A stretch of DNA of 30,050 bases from Chromera velia (GCA_018398765.1 JAHBMJ010004030.1:44066-74115); one strand, 5' to 3'. Positions 13,251 through 21,931 are shown, numbered from the stretch's first letter. Notes: generated by a model from the sequence alone, not told the origin. Made by a program: numbers and translations.

Positions 13251-14936
13251 TACATACATACATACATACGTACATACATACGCACACGTATGCTCGCATA
13301 GGTACAAAGGGACCGGAAGCTGGGGCCGAAAGAAAAAGACAAACACCCTGATAGAGAGAGAATGTGCGGATCAAAAGGAAGAGTCAGGCTGTCGTCAGTC
13401 TTGCTTGGGAGGAGGAGATGTGGACTTGAAGAGACGAAGTGCAGTTGGTGTTTCTCTCTTTTCCTTCGTTCGCGTTCCTTGTTGTTCTTCTTCGCCTTAA
13501 TTCTTCTTTTGTGTATCTGACCCGGCCATGCCGTCTCTGTCTATCTTACCATCGACTGTCTTCCAACTTGCGCACATGAATGATGTGCACGCAGAGACGC
13601 ATGGGCGCATTTGCAGAGGAAAAAAAGAGACGTGAGAATGCAGGTAGAGTGAGTGCAAAGGAAAAAGAAAACAGCCAACCGACCGAGATCGACTGAAGAC
13701 GTTCATGACCTCTTCCTCTTCTTGCTGCTGGGATTGATCCTTCTCCCCATTCCCCTCCTTGCCCTTCCCCTTACCCCCAGCCCCCCTTTTCTCCCCTCCC
13801 TTGCCGTCTCGATCGCCCCCCGAAATTTCCTGCCGGATCTTCTCGTCCTCCTTCGCCCACTTCTCCCACTCATCCCTGTCATCTCCTGTGTCTAGGTCGG
13901 CAGGAAGGGGGACGCGGGACTGCGCAGAGACGATACGGAAAATGCGACGACGCTCGAGGGGCTCACCCTCCTCTCTGCCGTCTCTTCTGCCGGGATACAC
14001 ATACTCCGTCTCCTTCTTTCCCTTTCCACCCTTACGGCCACCGGAGACAGAATCGTCATCCTCGTCGTCGTCGTCAGAGTCCACAGCCCGCACGCCTAGA
14101 GCGGTAGCCTCTGTACGCTCGCGGTTTCGGAGTCTCTCTAAATCGAGAGCAAAGTACATCTGTGGAACGTCTTTTTCCTCTTTCTCCTCCTCCTCCTCGT
14201 TTTTCTTCCCTCCTTTCTTCTGTTTCTTGTTCTTTTCTTCTTCAGCTTGCGCAAGACCAGGCGGTTTCTTTGACTTAATCACCACCCCCCACCGGTCTCT
14301 CCACGTGTCCCTGTTCTGTATCGACAAGTCGTATCGAGCGTCCTCAAGAAGGGCTTCTTCGTCAAAGTCCCCGAGGGCAATCCCTCTGTCGTTCTCGACA
14401 GGGGAGGAGTCGGACAGAGTCACTGTGCGGTCAGGAAAGTCAGCGTAATTCTGCCATCCCGGATCATCTGGATCGTCAAAGGGGAGCTCGGAAACCCCCC
14501 CCTGACTGTCCTCATCGATATCTATGGGAGCTTCCTTGCTGCCTCTGGGAGAGCGGCGAGGAAGCTTTTTGTCCTTCTCTGTCTTTTGTGGGGGTTTCGA
14601 CTTGGCTTTGGCTGCCTGCTTCTTGTTTGGGGCGGCAGAGGAGGAGGAAGAGGATGAGGAAGAAGAATCGGCGTTTGGCTTGGCGGCTGCAGCACGGGCT
14701 TTTCCATTGGCTGCAGGGGCGGGAGCAGGGTCTTTCTGTTGCTTTGGTTTCTCTTTGGGTGCAGCTGCAGGCGCTGTCTTTCCTGTGCTGAGACGACTGC
14801 TGGTCCTGGGTTTCTCCTCCTCCTCCTCCTCCGGCTGTTCTTCCTCTTCTTCTTCGGGGCTGTCGGGTTCCTCTTCTTTCTTGTCTTCCTGTTCCTCGTC
14901 GGAAGAGTCGATAATTATCCACTGCTTCTTCGGCAT
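1..14936 (-). CDS. SBNO: Strawberry notch-like (SBNO) DExD/H helicase-type chromatin/transcription regulator, 23 exons, 3' end outside window
   Basis: Exons (minus strand, high to low): 14936-13684, 13167-12558, 12160-11773, 11385-11342, 10959-10750, 10517-10309, 9837-9731, 9298-9183, 8909-8832 (or to 8817), 8411-8289, 7840-7760, 7235-7078, 6304-6140, 5848-4598, 4155-3972, 3393-3314, 2993-2918, 2527-2392, 1941-1853, 1623-1522, 1209-1100, 751-433, 52-1. Every junction is GT..AG and every phase matches, giving about 1,980 residues before the window edge. Recognisable SBNO blocks in order: FGGPHPDP (422-429), [10 protein letters not shown] (Walker A, 492-501), [10 protein letters not shown] (DEAH at 729-732), SATGASE (770-776), LIDELGGP (1026-1033), [12 protein letters not shown] (1092-1103), [11 protein letters not shown] (1133-1143), DRGISWEQA, then the Cys-containing C-terminal block. 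Family knowledge: SBNO proteins are nuclear co-regulators; the Arabidopsis member FORGETTER1 acts with chromatin remodellers in heat-stress memory. I chose the ATG at 14936 (AAGATGCCG) because it opens the acidic N-terminus. No PHD finger of the plant type is seen. Nuclear role here is inferred. Confidence 0.92.
53..80. repeat. (CAGA)n repeat forming the 3' end of the last visible SBNO intron
   Basis: On the sense strand it reads (TCTG)n and then GTGCAG, directly before exon 23. Confidence 0.85.
365..403. repeat. (CTGC)n repeat in an SBNO intron
   Basis: About nine CTGC units in the intron between exons 22 and 23; (GCAG)n on the sense strand, offering many AG dinucleotides but placed far from the acceptor used. 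Confidence 0.9.
1210..1256. repeat. (GGAA)n repeat abutting the exon 21 acceptor
   Basis: On the sense strand it is (CTTC)n ending in CTTCAG|GGT, so the microsatellite itself is the polypyrimidine tract. Confidence 0.9.
1962..2030. repeat. Compound (CA)n(GA)n repeat
   Basis: (CA)n at 1962-1990 and (GA)n at 1991-2030, upstream of SBNO exon 19 on the sense strand. Confidence 0.95.
2743..2772. repeat. (GGAA)n repeat
   Basis: Lies in the intron between SBNO exons 17 and 18; pyrimidine-rich on the sense strand. Confidence 0.9.
4598..5848 (-). other. SBNO exon 14: giant disordered insertion of about 400 residues
   Basis: This 1,251-nt exon encodes residues 1181-1597. It starts directly after LGALTKGDR (AG|G junction) and ends with [22 protein letters not shown], which corresponds to the FDNKYGR-type segment that follows GDRR almost at once in animal SBNO. 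Between these lie Ser/Glu/Lys-rich repeats, poly-Ser and poly-Ala runs, many RR/KRRR clusters, and an LGGF motif at 1239-1242. No domain is recognised; disorder is inferred from composition. The open frame is unbroken, so it is coding sequence, not a missed intron. Confidence 0.85.
6616..7011. repeat. Long (GAAA)n/(GAAC)n/(GGAA)n array with a higher-order duplication
   Basis: About 400 bp in the 773-bp intron between SBNO exons 12 and 13, almost purely purine on the plus strand. Marker variants recur in the same order: CGAAGGAACG at 6671 and 6850, GCAAGCAAGA at 6751 and 6904, AAACAAAG at 6784 and 6929. This shows a segmental duplication of about 145-180 bp followed by slippage. Confidence 0.97.
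7841..7888. repeat. (GAAA)n repeat abutting the exon 11 acceptor
   Basis: On the sense strand (CTTT)n runs into CTTTCAG|GAG, acting as the polypyrimidine tract. Confidence 0.95.
10559..10593. repeat. (CA)n repeat
   Basis: In the intron upstream of SBNO exon 6; with CGCACACG interruptions. Confidence 0.9.
10960..11000. repeat. (ATTC)n repeat abutting the exon 5 acceptor
   Basis: On the sense strand about nine TGAA units end in TGCAG|GTC. Unusually, this acceptor lacks a pyrimidine tract next to the AG. Confidence 0.95.
11386..11414. repeat. (GGCA)n repeat abutting the exon 4 acceptor
   Basis: On the sense strand it is (TGCC)n ending in TGCAG|GCC. Confidence 0.95.
12382..12402. repeat. (CAGA)n repeat
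   Basis: In the intron between SBNO exons 2 and 3. Confidence 0.9.
13168..13286. repeat. (CA)n/(CATA)n array abutting the exon 2 acceptor
   Basis: On the sense strand (TATG)n and (TG)n run into GTGTGCAG|T, the acceptor of SBNO exon 2. Confidence 0.95.
13684..14936 (-). other. SBNO exon 1: acidic, low-complexity N-terminal region
   Basis: This single exon encodes residues 1-417 of the SBNO-like protein. It starts with [12 protein letters not shown] and a Glu-rich tract, then has Ala/Lys/Pro-rich segments, a run of about ten Ser, basic KK/KR clusters suited to nuclear import, and further acidic stretches. No folded domain is recognised. Its link to the helicase exons rests on phase: the donor CG|GTCGGT (phase 2) joins the acceptor TGCAG|T to read [15 protein letters not shown], the SBNO entry motif. 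An extra small exon between 13684 and 13167 cannot be excluded. Confidence 0.75.
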
Positions 14937-15640
14937 CTTCGCTTTGAAAGCTCGTCTTGCCGCTCTCGGGCAGAAACAAAACGCAAAACGAGAGGAAGTA
15001 CGAGGCCAAACAAGAAGAATGTGAGGACCTAGACTGCAGAGGGACAAGTGCACTCCTTCTGTGGAAAGGGTGAAACAGAAGGAACACTTGAAGGCCTCTC
15101 TGGAAGTATCGCAGAGGCACGAAGGGAGGAAGATAACAAAATCCTCCGCTCGATCACCAATGCGGCATTATTTTACAAAAACAAAAGTGGGAACGCTCCA
15201 GAACGACTCTTCAGAGGGGCAGCTGTACCGATTGTACGCACTGTGGATTTCTGTTGCTTGCATGGTAGCTGGAAACACTGGAAAGTTCTCTCTGATGTTA
15301 GCTCGATCTCACAGAATATCCTTTCCTTTCACCCATGCAATCGACAGACTGAGCTCATGCATGCAGTGCAACAACGTACATTTGCAAATCGCGGGGCGCG
15401 TCTCCTGTTGCGGTGCGAGTGGCCCGGAAACGCAAAAAAAGACAATTAAGGGCCCGGCCGGCCATGCAAGCATGCTGGGCCGAGATTCAAGCTATACAAG
15501 TTCGGACGCGCCCCGGCCTTGAGGGCCGTGGCGCGCGGAGGGCGCGCTGGAAGCGCGCTATTCGGGTTTGTGATAGCATCAGCTAGAGTGCACCAAATAC
15601 ACCATATCCGGCCATCACGGGAAGAGCAACTGAGTTTGCT
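14937..15640 (-). promoter_or_regulatory. Upstream region of the SBNO gene (5' UTR and promoter, boundaries unknown)
   Basis: No convincing gene lies here. The open frames (for example 15048-15449 and 15061-15522, plus strand) have no recognisable domain and no splice partner. The stretch 15445-15560 is very GC-rich and rich in inverted repeats: GGCC-TTGA-GGCC, repeated GCGCGC, and GGCCATGC/GCATGCTGGGCC around 15459-15480. I see no clear TATA box. A promoter assignment is inferred only from position upstream of the SBNO start codon. Confidence 0.35.
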
Positions 15641-16500
15641 ATGTCATGTTATATCATCCACTGAGCTGCAATTCCAGCGTTATTTGTGTAATTTTAAATT
15701 TTAAAGTTTGTGCACACATAGTACACAATATGTACATAGCAGTATGAGAACAGGCGTAGACAACCAAACCTCCCTGAACCTAACCACCACTTGAAAGTTC
15801 ACACCACATTTTTGGATAAACTTGAAAGTCCGCGCTACAGGCGCGGATCATTTACGGTTTCTTGAAAGCCAAAGCTGCATATCTGGACGGTTTCTTAACC
15901 ATCTATGCTGCAGGCATGGACGGTTTCTTGAAAAACGATGCCGCAGATAGAGATCATCTTGATTATATTTTTTCAAGTGACACTTAGGTTCAGGAAAGTT
16001 GACAACCATATTATGAAAAATTATGAACAATAATAGTTCTAAAGTATTCTAAGGATAGTGAGACCAGACCAGTAAGTTGTTTTGCAATATTTTACACCTA
16101 CGGAAAAGAAATTTCACGATACATAATATGTTTTAATTGTCATAATGTAGATCAAATCATAGGCTGAATCAAATAGATACTAGATTTTTGAAACTTTAAG
16201 CTATATTCCAGCGAGTCTTGTAAAAAACAAATGTATGAAAGAAACTTTTTTTCGTTTTTTGTTTTTCACAAAAAATGTATAGAAAAAAAAAAATGTGGAT
16301 AAAAAAAAATTTAACAACCTAAGGATTTGATTTTTTTAAAAAAACTGAATCATTCATGAAATCTATTGATGATCATTTTTGTGTATAACCCCATTTTTTT
16401 AAACAAATTTTTTGAACTAGATAAAGGATGTAATAACAGTAATACATTAAATTCTAATCACATCTATTTAATTCTAGTTCTAATATATTTTTATATACGT
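15640..16500. other. AT-rich intergenic island
   Basis: Composition changes sharply from GC-rich at 15560 to strongly AT-rich, with runs of A and T of up to nine or ten around 16240-16340. No gene, RNA gene or splice-like exon is recognised. It holds the 33-bp repeats at 15790-15960. Origin could be a decayed mobile element or an organelle-derived insert; the sequence alone does not decide. Confidence 0.5.
15790..15960. repeat. Five degenerate tandem units of about 33 bp
   Basis: Units start at 15790, 15821, 15861, 15894 and 15927, each opening with CTTGAAAG or a variant and most ending in GGACGGTTT or similar. Lengths are 31, 40, 33, 33 and about 34. On the minus strand a short open frame (16030-15848) reads them as an 11-residue peptide repeat (RHRFSRNRPC / QHRWLRNRPD / LWLSRNRK), but nothing else suggests that it is expressed. 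Confidence 0.7.
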
Positions 16501-17012
16501 ATACTTTGACACTGGTCTTTCTAGTAAGATTTTTGTGTAAAGTTCTGAGTTGGCATGAAAACTGGTGACGAGAAGGTCCTCAGAAGGATGAGCTGAACTT
16601 TGTGCTACTGTGTCCTTCGATTTCGTCTGAGAAAGAGAAGAAGAATGAGCATTCCTTTGTGATCTCAGCAGACATTGTGAAGACGACGAGACGTGTAACC
16701 AGTTTAAAAGAGAATGAAAGGAAAAAAGGCAGGAAGACACTGAGAAGAGGTACACACAGACTACCACATGTGCTTCTGTATGTAAAGGAATGTAGGGGGG
16801 AGATGTACTTTCGAGGTATGAAGGATAAAAGAATATGAAGAGACAGAAATGCACGTTCTTCACTATTTACGACAAAGATGAAAAGAGAAACACATGCGAG
16901 GGGATCAGCAGCAGCTGGTGTTCTCGGGGCAGGCAGTCATGCTCGTCGGGTATAAGCAAACAGTGACGGAGGAGAACATGCCGACAAACGTCAAGGAGTA
17001 CATCCATACGAT
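16500..17012. other. Unassigned intergenic stretch
   Basis: Composition returns to mixed. One plus-strand frame is open from about 16570 to 16838 (contains EHSFVISADIVKTTRRVTS) and one minus-strand frame from 16863 to 16480. Neither shows a known domain, so I do not call a gene. They may be remains of mobile-element coding sequence. Confidence 0.4.
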
Positions 17013-17048
<36 letters not shown>

Positions 17049-17073
17049 TACATACATACACATACACATGCCC

Positions 17074-17113
<40 letters not shown>

Positions 17114-17139
17114 TGACAGACAGACAGACAGACAGACAG

Positions 17140-17170
<31 letters not shown>

Positions 17171-17467
17171 NNNNNNNNNNNNNNNNNNNNNNNNNNNNNN
17201 NNNNNNNNNNNNNNNNNNNNNNNNNNNNNNNNNNNNNNNNNNNNNNNNNNNNNNNNNNNNNNNNNNNNNNNNNNNNNNNNNNNNNNNNNNNNNNNNNNNN
17301 NNNNNNNNNNNNNNNNNNNNNNNNNNNNNNNNNNNNNNNNNNNNNNNNNNNNNNNNNNNNNNNNNNNNNNNNNNNNNNNNNNNNNNNNNNNNNNNNNNNN
17401 NNNNNNNNNNNNNNNNNNNNNNNNNNNNNNNNNNNNNNNNNNNNNNNNNNNNNNNNNNNNNNNNACA

Positions 17468-17507
<40 letters not shown>

Positions 17508-17531
17508 AATGCACATACACATACACACACA
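17013..17531. repeat. (CA)n / (CATA)n / (GA)n / (CAGA)n block around an assembly gap
   Basis: The left part (17013-17170) is (CA)n, (CATA)n, (GA)n, (CAGA)n and (CA)n again. The right part (17465-17531) is (CA)n with TA interruptions. The transposon-like element begins immediately to the right, so it appears to have landed in a (CA)n tract. Confidence 0.9.
17171..17464. other. Assembly gap (294 N)
   Basis: All bases are N and both edges are (CA)n, so the gap is a repeat the assembler could not close. Its stated length may be an estimate. It could hide further copies of the repeat unit seen to the right of the element. Confidence 0.99.
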
Positions 17532-17549
17532 CATCAGTGGGTTAACTCA
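17532..17549 (+). repeat. Left terminal inverted repeat
   Basis: CATCAGTGGGTTAACTCA, an exact inverted match over 18 bp to 21914-21931. The core contains the palindrome GTTAAC. Similarity stops sharply inside the repeat. Confidence 0.85.
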
Positions 17550-17552
17550 CTA

Positions 17553-17720
17553 ATGATTAGTGACTGATTAAGGTAAAGCAATAATCATTAGTAGGTCATT
17601 AAATAATTTTAATAATGATTACTGACATACTGTTAGAGAAACGCATAATGATTATGAGAAGCACCTAATCAGAACAATCATTATCCGTTCATAAGAAACG
17701 TCTAATCAGACTAATCATTA
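17553..17720. promoter_or_regulatory. Left subterminal array of AATCATTA/AATGATTA sites
   Basis: Exact 8-mers begin near 17553, 17583, 17614, 17647, 17676 and 17713, in both orientations, within about 170 bp of the left end; several are part of a longer palindrome TAATNATTA. The same word recurs at the right end. Role as transposase-binding sites is inferred from position and repetition. Confidence 0.65.
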
Positions 17721-17905
17721 TTCACATGTTTTCTATGAATATGTATCAATCCAGCCACACAGCTTCTTTCATCCCTCTTTTCCACAAAGAAAATCTGGCA
17801 TAATGCGAATACGATCAGCCACCGAGTCAGTCGGAAGAATAGCATACTGTCCAAGCTCAGTATACTTACACCATGGAATTAATTTTGCACGAGGCTACAC
17901 TTCAG

Positions 17906-19489
17906 TTACGTAGAACTCAAGCTTTTCCACAAATGGAGGAAAACGAAATTCGCATTCAATTGGCACAGCTGCCAAAGATCTGAACTCAAATCATAAAGCT
18001 GCATGCTAGGTTGTGGCACGACACTGAAGATAAGACGAAGCCGCCCACCCACAACAGAATCCCCCCCCTGTACATATGGAAGAGACTGCAACGGAACACC
18101 CCTGAACGACGTGCGAAGATCACATAGCACGTCATTAAAGACTGCTGTGTTGCTGATCATTCCCTAATGCCCTGAAAGCCATGCACGAAAAGAGATGGCT
18201 TCTTCCTTCATGTCATCTACAACCCCCCCTTCAATCTGCTCAGGCTGCGATATACTTCGGAGCATGCATTTCTTCAACGTGTTTTTTTTCTGGAAGACTC
18301 CAGATCGAAAAATATGCACCTGACACTTTGCCTCAATCTCTTCTGCGATTGCCTTCACCTTCTATTCTCGCTCATCTGCAGGACCTGAATGTCACAGTAC
18401 AACAGTCAGAAGAAAAGAGGTGAGAAGAGAAAAAATTTCTTTCCCTCCTCCAATCGCGCGCTCTCCAGTGACGGAGAGAGGGAGAGACATTTCGCCAACC
18501 AACCCAAACACCTGTTTCTCCACTCTCTTGCGCAGCTCTCTTAACCGCCTTCGATGTCTTTCTGCGTCTCTAGATGAAAAAACTTCTTGCAGCTGCTCAA
18601 GCAAATGTATATAGTCATGAAACGACTTCCTTCCTCCAAACTCTTTGGGAGAGATGCATGAAAGGAACTTGTACATAAATAAGTGCCCTTTCTCGAAAGC
18701 TTCAGTGCTTCCCGTCAACAATTGCGCATGCTGTCTCACCTGATATATTATTTGGAAGCCCACATTGTGCGGTTTGATCTTTTTCCTCCCTTCCTTTATC
18801 ACACCCAAATCATTCAAGAGGTTCATCACGCCTTCCTGCCGCCTGACCAAATGAATTCAGAGCAGTTTCTGTCCAAACTGTCCTATGAAAAGCCTCTCTC
18901 TGGCTTTTCTCTTGCTACCGACGGTGGGATCAAGGCAGTGAAAGCGTCCAAAAAGAAATCACCTGTGTTTGGATGAGGTCCGTACACCCTTTCCAGGGTG
19001 GCCGCCTCCCCAGATCCCTCACTGCCCTCCCTGGCCGCTTTTCTCTGGTATGCCTGTTCTGGGTATGTCTTAATGCTGCAATGACCTTTCGGCCAGCGTA
19101 GACAAGTACGTGCCAGTGTGCTCATGTGTTGCAAAACGTCAAGGGGCTGGTGATAGAAGAGAGTGAACTCTCTCTGCTCTTTCATCTTTTGGTTGACCAG
19201 ACGCTTCATAGCCCCCATCATGCGGTGAGGCATCATACAATACATCGTCCACCGCCTCGGGTTCTCGGAAGGCAGACCGCGTCATTCTGTGTACGTCTTG
19301 CAGATGATTGGCAATAAAAGAATTTTTAGATATGGGGCCGGAATATCAAATCGTCCATCCACACCCTGGTCCAGGGCATCGCCACACGCCCACATCTCCA
19401 AACTTTTGCGACGATCTTTCAAACAGAGCACGACCTCTGGTTCCTTTCCCTAGGCCCTTCTCATGGGGCGGTTTTCGAGTTGGAGCCAT
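17906..19489 (-). pseudogene. Broken gene inside the element, possible transposase with an N-terminal C2H2-like zinc finger
   Basis: From the ATG at 19489 the frame reads a basic start (MAPTRKPPHEKG) and then WRCPGPGCGW, an in-frame TGA (19346-19348), and SFIANHLQDVH. Ignoring the stop, C38, C43, H62 and H67 form a C-x4-C-x18-H-x4-H finger. Downstream, coding-like frames follow in other registers: 19285-18883 (contains HQPLDVLQHMSTLARTCLRW), 18856-18392 (basic, rich in RELRKRVEKQ-type helix; possible donor CAG|GTGTTT), 18358-18164 and 18160-17906. Frame changes and stops separate them. I recognise no DDE-type catalytic core. An element-encoded transposase is inferred from the finger and the location; some breaks could be unrecognised introns. 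Confidence 0.45.
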
Positions 19490-20040
19490 AACGGCACCGC
19501 GTTCATAGAACAGAAGGCTACTTGAGGCTGCTTAAGGCAGAATGAGGCGACTTTTGAGGCTACTTGCTGACCGAATGCTTCAGAGAGAGGAACAGAAAGA
19601 GATAGCAGAGAGAGGCTGCTGAACGCTGTTGCTTTTCCCCGTTGCGCAGTGTTGCGCTATGTTGCGCTGTCGGTACGTGCGCGTATATATCTTTCGGTGC
19701 CGCCTCCTGGACGTGCCGCCCGGCCCATGCGTGCATGCGCCGCCGTGCTCCGCATTGGCGTACGTGCAAAAAAACAAATCACTCCTCCAGAACAACAAGT
19801 CGTTCTTCACTGCCCTGAGGTGACGTCTTTGTTGCTTCTGTGTTCGCTTACAACCTCTTCAGAATTGCTGTATTCCACTTGATTGAACCTCGTGTGCTCC
19901 TGTGGTGACACGCAATCCCTACGCATACGCACAGTTTTTTTCTTCACGTGTTGACAGTCATTTGGTATTCACTTCGATTGAGGATATACTTTCTTCTCTC
20001 TTCCGTCTCTGAGTCGCCCTGTTCGCCTTTCGTTCATATC
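19490..20040. other. Spacer between the two divergent element genes
   Basis: No gene is supported. It includes short repeats of GAGGCTACTTG around 19517-19565. Its right end is a pyrimidine-rich tract ending in ATATCAG, which would serve as a 3' splice site for the next gene. Promoters for both element genes would be expected here, but no motif is clear. Confidence 0.4.
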
Positions 20041-21532
20041 AGGGCACGGGCCAAAGCCACCACTTCTGGGTGGTGTAAAGGATAAGAAGAAAGTGCTGAA
20101 GAGACAGCATACTCAGCCTGCAGGATCGGGGTATGCTGCAGAGATAGCTGATGGCGCAACAGCAGCAACAACAACTATAGAAAAGTTCCGAGGAAAAAAT
20201 CTAAAAAAGAAAGTTGCTGAGGTTGAGGCCTTCTCGCACCAGGCAGACTCCGACATTGAGCTTGATGACACGTCAGAGGGAAAGAAAAAGAAGAGATCTG
20301 TTGTTGACGTCGTCAACAAAGAGATGAAGGCCCTCGAGAAGAAGGCTGCGCGACTGAAGGACTAGAAGAAGATCAAAGAGTACATCGACACACGGCTGCA
20401 GATTTTTGAGAAACTGTTCAAGCTCGACATTTCAGCAGAGGTACGTCAAATCCTCCAAAAACCCCACCCTGGTGTCCAGAACTTTCGAGGGCTCCCGCTC
20501 TCCATTGCTGCAACCCCAGTGATGGAGGAAGAGACGGTTGAGTCCGGCCGATTCGAAGAGCCGAAGCTGCTTTCGAAGAGGGGGAAAAGGGCCCAAGCCC
20601 GCTGACTGCCGCCTTTTCGCAGCATGTTGAGGGGATTATGTCTAACGAAGACTACATCAGTCTCGGAAACCTCTTCTTCCTCTTCGTGCAGTCAGTAATT
20701 CGCACTCACTGGGAGTCTATCTTTGCTGTTGTTCCCGTCTCATTTTTTTCTCTGCCTTCACTCACCACGATCAGACTCCTTATCCATCTATCTTACTTGA
20801 ACTCTCCTTTCTTCGCATCCTGTGGTTGGAAACACCCCTTTCCCCTCTGGTGACTGCCTTCGTTCTCTTGCTTCACCGCCATCCGTACCCTTCTTGCATC
20901 GGCTTTACCTTGTCTTCTTCATTCTATCCCTCATCAGACCACTTGACTCCCTCCGTTCATTCATTTTTGTAACGACGTCTCCTCTGTCTGTTCATTCACA
21001 CAGAGGTCAGGTGTCCTCCCATTTATGCAACGACGTCTCCTCTGTCCGTTCATTCATACAGAGGTTAGGTATCCTCCCATTCATGCAACGACGTCTCCTC
21101 TGTCCGTTCATTCATACAGAGGTCAGGTGTCCTCCCATTTATCCAACGACGTCTCCTCTGTCCGTTCATTCACACAGAGATCAGGTGTCCTCCCATTCAT
21201 GCAATGACGTCTCCTCTGTCCGTTCATTTACACAGAGGTCAGGTGTCCTCCTATTCATGCAACGACGTCTCCTCTGTCCGTTCATTGACACAGAGGTCAA
21301 GTGTCCCCCCATTCATACAACGACGTCTCCTCTGTCCGTTCATTTACACAGAGGTCAGGTGTCGAAGGGGGAAGAGAACGAAGGGAAAAAAAGGAAAAGC
21401 TCTCTGCTCTCTTCTCTCTCTCTCTTCTCTCTAATAACAGAAAAGCTCCTTTCACCTGTCTGCATGTCAGGTGTCCTCCTCCTCAACGTCCGTTCATTCA
21501 GGTCCCCTTCCGTTTCTTGTTTGGTTGTGTAG
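20041..21532 (+). pseudogene. Broken element-borne gene: basic coiled-coil part spliced in frame to a minisatellite-encoded tail
   Basis: Exon a (about 20042-20440) follows a pyrimidine tract and ATATCAG. It reads PKPPLLGGVKDKKKVLK, a Lys-rich segment, an acidic patch (DSDIELDD), and a helix KEMKALEKKAARLKD; an in-frame TAG (20363-20365) then interrupts before KKIKEYIDTRLQIFEKLF. Donor GAG|GTACGT joins exon b (20623-20690, HVEGIMSNEDYISLGNLFF) in phase 0. Donor CA|GTCAGT joins the acceptor CCCTCATCAG|A at 20938 in phase 2, giving QPLDSLRSF and then the 58-bp repeat, open to the stop at 21530-21532. The two phase matches favour a real spliced gene; the TAG marks this copy as broken. No domain is recognised. 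Confidence 0.45.
20971..21364. repeat. 58-bp minisatellite, nearly seven units
   Basis: Units start at 20971, 21029, 21087, 21145, 21203, 21261 and 21319, each exactly 58 bp, with the core AACGACGTCTCCTCTGT. Differences between units are single substitutions, such as AATG for AACG in unit 5. Because 58 is not a multiple of 3, one reading frame passes through all three registers of the unit, and the frame 20822-21532 stays open throughout. Confidence 0.97.
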
Positions 21533-21783
21533 ATCGATCGCAAGCTCGTTGACTAGTTGGTTGAACATCAGACAGCCCGAGAAAGATACTACATGGTAGA
21601 TATAATAGCTGCCATATGGTGATGAAGCAAACGTTACGCATAATGAGTATTTGAAACGGATAGTCACTATATTCATTTCTAATTATTGATTGATTTTGAT
21701 TGATTGATATGTTCCACCCTAGGGCTTTCCCGCTATGTCTATCTGTTGCCAGAGCTAGCAGGGCAGATATCAAGTGAATGCAT

Positions 21784-21894
21784 AATCATTATAGCGAAAT
21801 AATCATTATATTCACATAATGATTATCCATTTACATAATACCTGACTAATGATTAGAAATGAATAGAGTGACTATTGGTATTGGGTAATCATTA
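21784..21894. promoter_or_regulatory. Right subterminal array of AATCATTA/AATGATTA sites
   Basis: Exact 8-mers begin at 21784, 21801, 21818, 21848 and 21887, in both orientations. Two steps are exactly 17 bp. It mirrors the array at the left end of the element. Confidence 0.65.
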
Positions 21895-21913
21895 TTGAAA
21901 CAATGTCATAGCT

Positions 21914-21931
21914 TGAGTTAACCCACTGATG
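21914..21931 (-). repeat. Right terminal inverted repeat
   Basis: TGAGTTAACCCACTGATG, the exact reverse complement of the left end. The next bases (GCACATACATGC) belong to the CA-rich flank that opens the 615-bp duplication. Confidence 0.85.

Larger units (their letters stand above)
17532..21931. mobile_element. DNA transposon-like element, about 4.4 kb, with 18-bp terminal inverted repeats; family unassigned
   Basis: The two ends are perfect 18-bp inverted copies of CATCAGTGGGTTAACTCA. Inside each end lie clustered copies of AATCATTA/AATGATTA (six left, five right), the layout expected of transposase-binding subterminal repeats. The interior holds two divergent broken genes (17906-19489 minus, 20041-21532 plus) and a 58-bp minisatellite. 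If CAGTG is taken as the true tip, it resembles hAT-type ends, but no clear 8-bp target duplication is seen because both flanks are (CA)-rich. The broken frames indicate a non-autonomous or dead copy. Confidence 0.75.

Noticed and set aside
13759-14448. Plus-strand open frame of 229 codons
   Set aside because: Antisense to SBNO exon 1; composition mirrors the acidic coding strand.
15061-15522. Plus-strand open frame of 153 codons upstream of SBNO
   Set aside because: No recognisable domain, no splice signals tying it to other exons, and it overlaps the likely promoter.
20971-21364. CRISPR-like array
   Set aside because: The 58-bp units are contiguous with no variable spacers, in a eukaryotic intron-bearing locus. 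It is an ordinary minisatellite.
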